DNA of 64,000 nucleotides, taken from NCBI GenBank assembly GCA_026075535.2, contig AP026541.1, forward strand, positions 3,720,001 through 3,784,000, read 5' to 3'. This DNA comes from Tricholoma matsutake. Lineage: Eukaryota; Basidiomycota; Agaricomycetes; Agaricales; Tricholomataceae. Each line of letters opens with the position of its first letter. Position 1 is the first letter of the stretch. The notes under the pieces were generated by a model that was not told the DNA's origin, ran no database searches, and saw only the letters and a program-made list of their open reading frames with translations. This document shows, piece after piece, positions 1 through 10,589 of the stretch. The position numbers were made by a program, and so were the translations under genes.

Positions 1-75
1 ATACTTTCAAGGTAGTTATTCAAGTTGTACACGTTGAGGCCTTCAATACAGGGTCATATAGAAATTTACTGACGA

Positions 76-2014
76 CTACAAATCTGCATCTTCCTGATTC
101 ATTCCGACTGCTTCGCGAATCAAAACCCCAATCTGCTGCTCGAAATCCACAGGATTTAGAGAGCGAACACGGCGATGAATAGCATCGGAGTCGACCCCCT
201 GATAGGTGTTCACTGCACTGTCGATGAGTTCCTTCGACAAACGCCTTGGTGGCTCTGTGGGAAGTGCTTCCAGAAAGAGTCGGTGAAGGATCAAGGTGAG
301 GTCTACTATATACGCTCCCAGGTACTGAGCAGTCAAAGGGCTGAATCGCGTTGTGCGAGCTATCAGTATTGTTCGCATCGGAGAGACCTCACACATACAC
401 AGTTTGGTATATCCGAAACAGGTACTTGATCGTGAGGAGGCCGATACCGATGCCTCCCAGCACTTGTGCAAAAGTCGCCCCAACAACTCTCGCAATAGAA
501 ACTGCATTCGAGCATCCCGATAACCAGTCCTCGCTGGTATTGGGCGCTCAGGTGTCATCGGAAAGTATAGGAGTGCCGACTCACGGATCACTCTTGGGAA
601 CAAATTCCTCAGTAAGTTTGATTGTTTGGGAGAAGAAATAGTCACCGGACAATAACTAGAAATGTGATAAGTAACGATGCAGCCGAACTCTTGAGACATC
701 GGAAATGACCTTGTCAGGATCATCGAAGTTCCAGACCTTGAGGACGTCCTCGTAGATACGCCGTATGCATTCAATCAACTTCCTACCCTGGAAGGCTACG
801 TTCTGCCCCAGGTCGATCCAGTATTCTGCAGAAAATATCAGTACGTGTCCAGATTCAGGCAAGTAAAAGAAACACGCACTTTTACAACCTTCGCTATACG
901 AGAATTGAACTGATAAGTTCGAGGGTTCGCCAATTACCAGTCAAACCGTACCGGATGGACTGTTCTACCTTTTGGCGTGCACTGATTTGCTGAGCAGCGG
1001 CCCACGGTAGCCATAACTCTCCCTCGACATCATGCAGGCTTTGCCTGGTGACCTCTGTTAATTTACGAAGAGTGTGAAGGTAGTCTAGATGTGTTAGAAT
1101 CAGCTCTTGAACTTTAAAGGTCACGGATACAAACTGGGCTTGGTCGAAATTCGAGCACATGGCACCCGCGCAGTTGACCGAAAGCCCTCAATAGACCGTT
1201 TGAAGTCCTCTTCGGCGTTCATTTGCTGAGTCTTCTGATTTTCGGATTCAGGATCTTTACGTTTTCGGGCCTGCCGGACATGTTGCGACACGAGCATGTC
1301 AAACTTCGTGAAGACAACGATTACAGGTATTTGATCTGTCGAATGGGATGTCAGGTTTAGAGCTGAGGGCCATAGGTGGGATGGCTCCTACATTCCGTCG
1401 CAAGGGACAAGAGTTGTTCATCCCCCGTTTGTTGTAGTCTCGACCCAGTCCGGGGAGTTTCTATACACAGCCTTTCAGAATAATTTAGACTGAGCGTAGT
1501 TCACGGATGTCGGAGGCCTTACCAAATCGCATGAATGCGGTCCTTGAGTTCAGCAGTCGCACTGGTCTGAAGAAACGCCTTCACCGTCTCCCAGTTGGCT
1601 GTGTTGGCCGGCTCAAAGCCTTGGCTATCATGAAGAATAAATCTTGGATTCTCATCGGAGGTGTATGGCAAGGTAATATCCGCCCTTCCAGCACGGTCGT
1701 GTGCGATATCGATGGCCTTATACAGGGCCATAGATCATGGATCGCAAGAAAGAGCCAGGTGCTCACGTACTTTCAAACTAATGTTGAAGACAGTGCTAAT
1801 GAGTGAGGACTTTCCAACACCGGTCTAGACGGCTATTAAGCTTGAATACGGGATGAAGACAAAGGATGCTGACCCCTCCGACGACGAGGATCCGAAACCT
1901 ATTAAAATTGACGAGATTGAGATCTAGAAGTGATAAGTGAGACGATACGTACCTTGGACATACGGCAAGGGTTTCGTCTACTTTCGACGGTAGATCGGTT
2001 GCGACCGCATCCAT
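76..2014 (-). CDS. P-loop GTPase of the fungal G-domain family, 10 exons
   Basis: Model: complement(join(76..340,399..533,585..655,710..825,938..1133,1166..1335,1392..1471,1523..1716,1771..1824,1874..2014)), 473 aa, in frame throughout. Seen: a G1 loop GGTGVGKS near residue 47 built across the first intron, switch motif HDSQGFEP near 94, and TKFD (G4) near 166. A GIGIGLLTIKYLF-type hydrophobic stretch near 355-380 could anchor it to a membrane, and a helical tail follows. Known: Agaricomycetes carry many GTPases with this G1/G3/G4 spacing and no assigned cell role. They resemble animal septin- or GIMAP-like G domains only in the core. Odd: intron 5 is only 32 nt (1134-1165), yet skipping it gives the expected ARFVSV continuation. 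Several acceptors are AAG rather than CAG or TAG. The start at 2014 is the first ATG of the open frame; an upstream exon cannot be excluded. Confidence 0.82.
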
Positions 2015-2279
2015 GGTCGCTCAGCACTCAAGTAGTCGAGTGGTTTGCACGTAAGGCTACGGTAAATCGGCAACAACGCGCGAAGCATGTCCATATCGAA
2101 CCCAACCGTGTGACCCCATTCTCGGCCGCTGGGATGTCTTCAAGGGATCTAACCCCGTCAGGACGTCCTCGCGGTATTTCTTTCACTCTGGATTTGAAAC
2201 TCCGTTCAAACGTTCTGTCGCGTGTTGAATGTTCACAGTTCAGCCCAGGATGGGCCATGATGCATGATGCATGATGAAC

Positions 2280-3500
2280 GAGTCCTCATGAGAAATCACG
2301 AAAACCCAATCATTAATGTTATTTATCAGCTACTTACAGTTACATTTGATTTATGTAAAAAATAAATCTCCGTCTTTCGAAATGAGCAATGGGTGTACGA
2401 AAAAAAAGAAAGCCCGCGTACGTATTGTAGAGGGGGGCGGCAGCTGTATAAGGATATGCCGATGTGCTAAGAGAGACAGCGTATCGTCTTGGCCTGGCCT
2501 AGTCCTATCATCAGCTTGTGATTGGGCAGTTTTGGCGGTTGTACGCTGCCCTGCCACTCCCAGCCCCTATTGTCGTCCCTCTGGCGTCGTGGGTGCCGCC
2601 CCCACCCCTCTTCCTAACGCCCACGAATCCCCGGTTGCTGAGTGCTTGCCGTCACTGTCGTTGTTGTCGTCTCCCCGACGTTGTTGTCGTTTTCTGCATA
2701 GTCTTCTCGTTGTCCCTTTCATTGTTGCCATTGTCGTTGGTGCCCGCTCACCCCTCGTTCGTCATCGTCCCTCCCGTAGTCGTAGTCGTCCTCGTTGTTG
2801 TTGTCCACTTCTCCTCCGCCTGACTTGTTCCCCCGTTGTCGTCGTCATCTCGTTTTCGTTGATCTTCTCGGGGTCCGCCGTCCTCGCGTTAGCACCCGTG
2901 AACTCCTGCGAGTAGAGGCTCGCAGTGGCCCAGGTGCTGGGTGCGTTTTACTTGTTGGTTTCGCCGTCGCCGTCGTTGTCTCTGCTCCCTCCCTGTTTGC
3001 TTTTCCCTTCGTCATCGTAAGCCCTCCCCTTAGATTGTTGTCGTTGGTGCTGGGGGAGTGGGGAGTGGAGTCGATGGTGGTGGGTTGCAGAGGGATTGGT
3101 CAGTGACGTAGGGCATGTTTTGGGCATGGTAGGTGCTCACCTCGCAGGAATCCCCCTCCACAGGTCTACAGCATCCCTCTGCCGACTCCTGCCCATTATC
3201 GAGAGCCTCACATCCCGTTTGGACGGGGAGGAGTGCGCGGTCGTGGTGGGGCGTGGGTCGTCTGTTGTCGGCACCAGTTTAGAGCCTAAAGGAAATAAAG
3301 GAAATCAGTAGGAGAAAAAAAAAACTTACCGCAGGCCCAAACGACCCTGTCGTCGTTTAGGCCACACCGCGTCCGAAATGGGTCGTGTACGTCGTGACAC
3401 CTGTCGCTACCAGTAGTTTAGACCCTAAAGAGTGAAGGAATGAAATTAATTCATAAAAGCAAGAAATAAAAAAACGCTTTTCGTTCGTTGTTTCTTATTC
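2280..3500. repeat. GC-rich low-complexity block with hairpin and GTTTGGGCC palindrome
   Basis: No convincing gene lies here; the long open frames are Pro/Ser/Val-rich by-products of GTC/GTT-rich DNA. It holds a perfect hairpin CTGCGAGTAGAGGCTCGCAG near 2907-2926. Near 3330-3370 there is a reverse-oriented copy of the GGCCTAAACGA/TCGTTTGGGCC palindrome next to an ACTTAC (GTAAGT) tract. The same two motifs recur inside hAT-type elements at 9.6-9.8, 18.0-18.4, 30.5-31.6 and 34.6-35.8 kb, so this is probably a decayed copy of that family. I see no terminal inverted repeats here. Confidence 0.5.
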
Positions 3501-3730
3501 GAGGTACGTGGATGGGCACCCCTTACGGAGGCCAAACGACACTAACCCGTACCTGCAGAACCTGTGACCCGAGCACAGCGGCTTTCACCGTACCCTTGTT
3601 ATTCCCCAGAGCCGCGATACAGTGGAGACAAGGCGCTTGTCGGTAAAACCCGCTGGGTTTGAAGTATTCGTGGGTGTCCTGACTCGGTACCTCGGACTCG
3701 TAATTTACCCACTTGCTCTCACCCCCCACA

Positions 3731-4762
3731 ATGACCAGCACCTCGATCGATCCCCGACTTCGACAGAAATACCGTCATTTCCGTATCCTTGTGATCGGGC
3801 GGGCCAATGCTGGCAAGACGACACTTCTCAAGCGAGTTTGCAACACAACAGAGGAGCCGTGCATCTATGACGAAGATGGGAAAAACTTGGTGCGTTTTCC
3901 ACTCAACCTGGCGAAAAGTCATTGGCTGATAATCCATTCGTAAACAAGCTGGAGCCCTCCGCAGGAGTAGGATATCCCATTTACTGGTCCACGTTCACTT
4001 GGTGACACTGCTCTCGATTAGCGCGGGATCCATGATGTTCGTCGCCCGTTCGGCTTTGCCTGCAACCCAGAGTTCATTTTTCATGACTCCCCGGGGTTTG
4101 AGAACGGGGATGAGCGCCAGCTGAAGGAAGTTCAGTCCTTTATTGCAGAACGCGCCCGCGCCACCGAAGTCGCAGACCAACTCCATGCTATTTGGTGAGT
4201 GATGTCTCTGATCCTCAATCTCAGTCATTTACATGGAGACACAGGTTCTGTTTCATCCCGAATGCGGCGAGGCCTCTGCTCGATCTAGAGATCAAGTTCT
4301 TCAACGAGGCGCGAACAGGAAATGGTCTCGATACTCCTTTTTGTTCTTCTGTCATACTGACATCTCTATTTCTTACAGTCCCAGTGGTGGCGATTTATAC
4401 GAAATTCGATGACTTGATAACTCAGGTGTATAATGAAGAACTGGATGAGCAAAGGAATCGCGGCGTCGCGGAAAGTGTACTCGAGAAGAAGTTTCAAAAG
4501 CCGCTCGATGGTTTCACATTTCCACCGAGAGCACATGTTCGCATGGAAGGTGTGTACGAAGTCATTTCATCGCGACATTCTTCTACTCGTTGGCTGGACT
4601 TTATCTTTAGATTTGCATGATGACGATAGCGATCATCAAGGCCAGGTGAAAGGGCTACTGACGAAAACTGCAGATTCGCTCGATGATATCGCGCTCAAGA
4701 TATTATTTGTTTCGGTTCAGCAGAACAATCTAGAACTGTGTCTAACATATGCGGTGAAATAG
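3731..4762 (+). CDS. Short P-loop GTPase, 6 exons
   Basis: Model: join(3731..3889,3949..3966,4022..4194,4245..4324,4379..4549,4611..4762), 250 aa, in frame. Seen: G1 GRANAGKT at residues 23-30, the insert EPSAGRGIHDV, FIFHDSPGFE (G3) near 78-87, and VVAIYTKFDDL (G4) near 147-157. The C-terminus QQNNLELCLTYAVK is also typical of the fungal family. Known: these are soluble GTPases of unknown role, common as multi-copy genes in Agaricomycetes. It lacks the long C-terminal and membrane-like region of the gene at 76-2014, so it is a different subtype. Exon 2 is only 18 nt, and its upstream acceptor is AAG. The pair is divergent, but about 1.7 kb of repeat-like DNA separates the genes, so a shared promoter is unlikely. 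Confidence 0.87.
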
Positions 4763-5500
4763 TATGCATTCAATATACCCCCACAATATTACTACTGATA
4801 CTGATTCGAGCTTAAATCCTCGGGCAAATATGGTTTGTATCTTTCCGATACAGATCAGACTGTTTTACATGTATATCCAAAGGATGATGGGGTGATGCAC
4901 TGCTTGCAATGGTTCAGGCATGTATATGTAGGTTGAACCCAATCAATTGTGGGCCTAAATTCACCCCAAACACCACAGTGGGAGGTGAGCACAAGTACAT
5001 TTTGTGAGGTGATAGAATCCTTGCCCTTTCTGAAAGAGTTTTGTGCACTAATCTCAAGTTGATAGCCAATGGCCCTGAGCTGAAGATGAGAAGAACTATG
5101 TATGACCACTTGTGTTTTACTTATCTCAAGGTAATGATGAGCAATGTAGGAAGTAAGTGAAAAGTCATTGATTTTGCCCTGGACCACTAACAGAAACTTG
5201 ATAACAGTATGTAAGTCAGATTATTCCCAGAATATAAATACTTAGAAGAAAGCTTCAAGGGGAAGATGGTAAGGAAATGTCCAAGTTCTGGCAAACCATA
5301 TCTGAAGCAGAGGCCTATGTAGGAGGTATGTGTAGAGATTTTGTTTAGATTGGAGGATTAATGGAAGGCTTCTGATGACATATGCAGAAGGTGAGTCTCC
5401 CAGTTTTTGCTATCAAGTCCATTCACTGACATTGACACATCCAGGATGTGAGTCATTCTCTTTTATTGGATCCAGATGAAGCCCACTGAACATGTGTCTA
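4763..5500. other. Stretch with no assignable gene; possible small exon at 5247-5320
   Basis: No gene is assigned. A plus-strand stretch near 5247-5320 reads EDGKEMSKFWQTISEAEAY-like sequence and is followed by a GTATGT donor. It could be an exon of the gene whose later part lies beyond the minisatellite. Before the array, two degenerate units already show the CAGGATGTGAGT pattern, near 5446 and 5500. Confidence 0.3.
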
Positions 5501-7785
5501 GGATGTGAGTTGCTCTCAGGCTATTCCCTGCAAAGTTGGATGATTGACAAGGCTGCATGAAAATGGATCCAGTTTGTGAGTTGCTCTCAGGCTATTCCCT
5601 GCCAAGTTGGATGACTGACAAGGCTGCATGAAAATGCATCCAGCTTGTGAGTTGCTCTCAGGCTATTCCCTGCCAAGTTGGATGACTGACAAGGCTGCAT
5701 GAAAATGGATCCAGTTTGTGAGTTGCTCTCAGGCTATTCCCTGCCAAGTTGGATGACTGACAAGGCTGCATGAAAATGCATCCAGTATGTGAGTTGCTCT
5801 CAGGCTATTCTCTGCCAAGTTGGATGACTGACAAGGCTGCATGAAAATGCATCCAGTCTGTGAGTTGCTCTCAGGCTATTTCCTGCCAAGTTGGATGACT
5901 GACAAGGCTGCATGAAAATGCATCCAGTATGTAAGTTGCTCTCAGGCTATTCCCTGCCAAGTTGGATGACTGACAAGGCTGCATGAAAATGCATCCAGGA
6001 AGTGAGTTGCTCTCAGGCTATTCTCTGCCAAGTTGGATGACTGACAAGGCTGCATGAAAATGCATCCAGTCTGTGAGTTGCTCTCAGGCTATTCCCTGCC
6101 AAGTTGGATGACTGACAAGGCTGCATGAAAATGCATCCAGCGAGTGAGTTGCTCTCAGGCTATTCCCTGCCAAGTTGGATGACTGACAAGGCTGCATGAA
6201 AATGCATCCAGTATGTGAGTTGCTCTCAGGCTATTTCCTGCCAAGTTGGATGACTGACAAGGCTGCATGAAAATGCATCCAGGAAGTGAGTTGCTCTCAG
6301 GCTATTCCCTGCCAAGTTGGATGACTGACAAGGCTGCATGAAAATGCATCCAGTATGTGAGTTGCTCTCAGGCTATTCCCTGCCAAGTTGGATGACTGAC
6401 AAGGCTGCATGAAAATGCATCCAGGATGTGAGTTGCTCTCAGGCTATTTCCTGCCAAGTTGGATGACTGACAAGGCTGCATGAAAATGCATCCAGTCTGT
6501 GAGTTGCTCTCAGGCTATTCCCTGCCAAGTTGGATGACTGACAAGGCTGCATGAAAATGCATCCAGCTTGTGAGTTGCTCTCAGGCTATTCCCTGCCAAG
6601 TTGGATAACTGACAAGGCTGCATGAAACTGCATCCAGCCTGTGAGTTGCTCTCAGGCTATTCCCTGCCAAGTTGGATGACTGACAAGGCTGCATGAAAAT
6701 GCATCCAGTCTGTGAGTTGCTCTCAGGCTATTCCCTGCCAAGTTGGATGACTGACAAGGCTGCATGAAAATGCATCCAGGAAGTGAGTTGCTCTCAGGCT
6801 ATTCCCTGCCAAGTTGGATGACTGACAAGGCTGCATGAAAATGCATCCAGCTTGTGAGTTGCTCTCAGGCTATTCCCTGCCAAGTTGGATAACTGACAAG
6901 GCTGCATGAAACTGCATCCAGCGAGTGAGTTGCTCAGGCTATTCCCTGCCCAGTTGGATGACTGACAAGGCTGCATGAAAATGCATCCAGCCTGTGAGTT
7001 GCTCTCAGGCTATTCCCTGCCAAGTTGGATGACTGACAAGGCTGCATGAAAATGCATCCAGTCTGTGAGTTGCTCTCAGGCTATTCCCTGCCAAGTTGGA
7101 TGACTGACAAGGCTGCATAAAAATGCATCCAGCTTGTGAGTTGCTCTCAGGCTATTCCCTGCCAAGTTGGATGACTGACAAGGCTGCATGAAAATGCATC
7201 CAGCCTGTGAGTTGCTCTCAGGCTATTCCCTGCCAAGTTGGATGACTGACAAGGCTGCATGAAAATGCATCCAGTCTGTGAGTTGCTCTCAGGCTATTCC
7301 CTGCCAAGTTGGATGACTGACAAGGCTGCATGAAAATGCATCCAGTATGTGAGTTCTATTCCCTGCCAAGTTGGATGACTGACAAGGCTGCATGAAAATG
7401 CATCCAGTTTGTGAGTTGCTCTCAGGCTATTCCCTGCCAAGTTGGATGACTGACAAGGCTGCATGAAAATGCATCCAGCCTGTGAGTTGCTCTCAGGCTA
7501 TTCCCTGCCAAGTTGGATGACTGACAAGGCTGCATAAAAATGCATCCAGCTTGTGAGTTGCTCTCAGGCTATTCCCTGCCCAGTTGGATGACTGACAAGG
7601 CTGCATGAAAATGCATCCAGCCTGTGAGTTGCTCTCAGGCTATTCCCTGCCAAGTTGGATGACTGACAAGGCTGCATGAAAATGCATCCAGGAAGTGAGT
7701 TGCTCTCAGGCTATTCCCTGCCAAGTTGGATGACTGACAGGCCTGCATGAAATTGCATCCAGTTTGTGAGTTGCTCTCACCCTAT
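5500..7785 (+). repeat. 71-bp minisatellite, about 32 tandem units
   Basis: The array repeats a 71-bp unit, for example starting at 5576 and 5647. Each unit runs GTGAGTTGCTCTCAGG ... CCAAGTTGGATGACTGACAA ... TGCATGAAAATGCATCCAG and then three variable bases. Units are nearly identical except at that trinucleotide, which takes a small set of values (TTT, CTT, TAT, TCT, GAA, CGA, GAT, CCT). Every unit carries a hairpin TGCAT-GAAA-ATGCA, plus GTGAGT (donor-like) and TGCTCTCAG (acceptor-like) strings. Three copies have small deletions (near 6930, 7350 and 7735). Minus-strand open frames across it are by-products of the repeat. Confidence 0.95.
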
Positions 7786-8742
7786 CCAAGACTGAAATAT
7801 TCATTCAATGTCATCTCATTTTTCAGTTCAACAATTGTTTTTCCATTGGAGACATTTTCCAGACTATCATGCCATGGGAGCCCTCACTCATAGTATTTTC
7901 TGGTCTGTTCCCTTCTTCTTGACCTCTGGGATCATTTATGGTGTTGTTTTTTTCTCATTTGCCATCCTGCAGCACTTCTTCTTTGTACTGAGAATTCCTT
8001 CTGGTACAAATCCCATTGCAGCTCATTTCTTGGTGCCTTCAAGCAGGCAATTGAATCGTACATGGAGATAGGAGTCGAGAAGAATGGAGAGAATGCAGTT
8101 AAACTGTTGGGAGACTGGCCTGTTACTGAACATGAACAGGAGATATATAGGTCTGCACTGACCAACATTCTTTTGGAACATCGTCTTCGTGCGTCTAATA
8201 GTGTCCTCATTACAATCTGTTTCTAATTGTCATTGTTTCTCCAGCACACCCAGAGTAATAAAGTGTCACTCAATGCAATACATGACCAGAGCCAAGAAAT
8301 GTCTGTGATTATGGAGCAAACTGTTATCAGATTATGTATATGACATGAATATATGGCATGAATATTGTCCAACAATTAACTTTGCAGCACTGAGCTTGTG
8401 ACTGGGCTTGTGACTTCCTGCTTACAACTTGCAGAAGGTCACAATGCTGGTGTACAGTGTAAAATTAGTGGTTTATGAACTTATATATAATTATTAGATC
8501 AGACATGATGATGAATTGGAAAAAAAGCAAGCAATATGACTTGCAAAAAGAGGATGTCCTCAGCCAGTGGCAGAATGCAAAAAAAACATGTCATTTTTTT
8601 TCATGCCACCCAGTAGACACCTCCCCTCTTTCTATATATGGATATATTAGTTCTGATTTGGTATGTCACTCTGACTTCACAGTGGAATATTTCTATTCTA
8701 GCAATAACTGGCACATTTGGAGGCACATGTCTACTAGTATGT
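7768..8742 (+). pseudogene. Unknown gene segment, copy 1 of a duplicated block
   Basis: This segment is about 90 percent identical to 12030-12951 plus 13593-13630. An open stretch at about 8000-8226 reads, in both copies, a frame with FKQA, YMEIG, EKNGENAVK, GDWPVT and EQEIYRSALTNILLEHR, ending at TAA 8224-8226. A second open patch near 8506-8590 reads MMMNWK...YDLQKEDVLSQWQNA. Pyrimidine-rich CAG sites before the stretches suggest exons. I do not recognise the family. Preservation of the same frame in both copies, despite many third-position changes, suggests the exon was coding recently. The 5' part runs directly into the minisatellite, and the 3' end is cut by the hAT element that starts at 8751. 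Confidence 0.45.
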
Positions 8743-8750
8743 AGTGAGTC

Positions 8751-10283
8751 TAGTGTTTGAAGGTCTGGTTCAGTCCGGTTTTTTGACCCCCAAGAAGGGC
8801 AACCGGGACTGCAACTGGTCCAAACCAATGGCCTAAAGTAACAGGACTGCAACCAGACTGATGAAGACCAGTCCTCATCAGTCTGGTTGCCCTCAAATGA
8901 CCGGTTACCACCAGTTTTACCAGCAATTTTCACCTAATTAAAATTTACTTTATATTAACTAAAACTAATTATATTACACCCTGCGAGCAGATGCTCACAG
9001 CAGTGGGAGTGTTGCTAAGAGGACAGAAAAAAAGAAAAGAAGAAAAAATACAAAGAAAAAAACCCTACCATCTCATGTTTGTAGTGAGAGTGGGGTGTAA
9101 TGTTGTCCACCGCCCCTTGTGGTTCACATTGTCGTTCATAGGCCCCTTGGTGTTTGTCAACCCCCCCCATTTCTGTTGGAATTTATTGGCCCCCTCTGTT
9201 GCACTTGTAGTCCCCCCCATTCGCATTGGCATTCATTGGCGCCCCATGTTTGCATTGGCATTCATCAGCCCCCCCTCATCTGTGTTGGCATTCATCAGAC
9301 CCCCCTCATTCATGTTGGCGTTCGTCAGCCCCCTCTGTCACGTTGGTAGTCCCCCCCATTTGTGTTGGCATTCATCGGCTGCCTCTGTTCACATTGGCAT
9401 TTGTCAGCACCCCCTGTTTGCATTGGCATTTGTCAGCACCTCTATTTGTACTGGCATTTGTCGGCCCACCCTCTTTGTGTTGGTGTTTGTAGTCCCCCAT
9501 TTGTGCTGTATGGTGTGGCACATTGGTGGTGCCACGTCATCGTTGTTGCTGCATTGTCATTCAGAAATGGGACCTGTTGCCACCCTGCAAGCAGAGGCTC
9601 ACAGTGGCAGCATAGGGCTTGAGCATGGGGGTGGCAGGTGGGTGATACAAGGTAATATTCTAAAAAAAGATCATATTAGTTAGTAATGGTAGAGAAAAAG
9701 AAATATAGAATGATACAAAACATACCTGAAGGCCCAAACAACAGTGGTCATTGTTTGGGCCAGGGATTTCTGACCTAGGCACTGTGGATGGGTGATGCAC
9801 AGAGATGGGTGAAGCGGCATCATTGATGATTGGTGGTCATGGGAATCATATGGCAAAGTGGTGTGACTTATGGCAAAGTGGTGCGACTTTGTTTTTCTTT
9901 TTTGGCACATGAACAAAAGGTCCGTGTGCAGCCACAGGGTATATAAACCCTCCCAAATGAGTACTTTCTCTCCATGCTTGTCCCATTTTCATTATCTATT
10001 GTATAAAAAGTAAAAAGTAATAGTATTTATATTAGTGTATTGTCTTGTAGTAAGTGTAATATTAAGTACATAAGTAATATTTTATTTACTGTTGCGAAGA
10101 CCGGTTGCAACTGTTTGCAACTAGTTTCATAATGGTTTTCAAACATTTTAGAAAGTCAGGCAACCGGCAACCGAACTGACCTCAAAAGAGGGCAACCGCA
10201 ACTGATGGTCTGGTTGCATTCAGTTGGGTTTGGTTGGGTTGCGGTCATTTTTTTGGTCCAGCCAACTGGACCTTCAAACACTA
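8751..10283. mobile_element. hAT-type non-autonomous element A (1533 bp)
   Basis: Termini are TAGTGTTTGAAGGTC and its inverse GACCT.CAAACACTA. The flanks carry an exact 8-bp target duplication AGTGAGTC (8743-8750 and 10284-10291). A TAGNG-like end with 8-bp duplication is the hAT signature. There is no transposase frame. Inside are a roughly 33-bp minisatellite (9120-9500, TTGGCATTC.TCAGCCCCC), two hairpins of the TGCGAGCA/TGCTCACA type (8977 and 9580), and the GGCCCAAACAA...TTGTTTGGGCC palindrome at 9733-9763. Confidence 0.88.
9120..9500. repeat. Minisatellite inside hAT element A
   Basis: About ten imperfect units of roughly 33 bp, built on TTGGCATTC(A/G)TCAGCCCCCC. Cysteine/tryptophan/histidine-rich open frames here are translation by-products of the repeat. 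Confidence 0.75.
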
Positions 10284-10589
10284 AGTGAGTCTTGGGGAAC
10301 TCCTTAAGTTCACAGGCCACAAGAACATGAATAATGTATATATTTTTGTGTAGTAGTAGTGATAAAAGAGTTGTTTATGTAAATAGAAGACTGGTCCCTA
10401 TATAGGGACCAGTCAGGCCAATAGCATTATATTATAATATATATAAACACAGGGCCTAGCCCCAGGTCACCACACCCTCCCCCTTAGGCTTTGTCCATTG
10501 AAGAAGCATAGTACTTTTGAGTAATAGGATGACCTTGATGGGTCATTGAGTGTGTAGGTATCATCAGGGTGCAACAACGTGGTTAGAAG

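Noticed and set aside
1507..1806. Plus-strand frame MSEALPNRMNAVLEF...
   Set aside because: Antisense shadow of GTPase exons 2-3, which have conserved motifs on the minus strand.
2316..3106. Long plus-strand open frames (199, 101 and 103 aa) in the GC-rich block
   Set aside because: Composition is Pro/Ser/Val/Arg from GTC/CCC-rich repeats. No start context, introns or domain, and the region carries transposon-type hairpins.
6794..6976. 60-aa minus-strand open frame in the minisatellite
   Set aside because: Periodic translation of the tandem repeat (CQLSNLAGNS... twice).
5500..7785. CRISPR-like array
   Set aside because: The regular unit looks tempting, but the repeats are 71 bp with no unique spacers. 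Only three bases vary, and the genome is eukaryotic.
8991..9683. 230-aa Cys/Trp/His-rich frame resembling a metal-binding protein
   Set aside because: It lies entirely over the 33-bp minisatellite of hAT element A, and all three frames give similar repetitive peptides.
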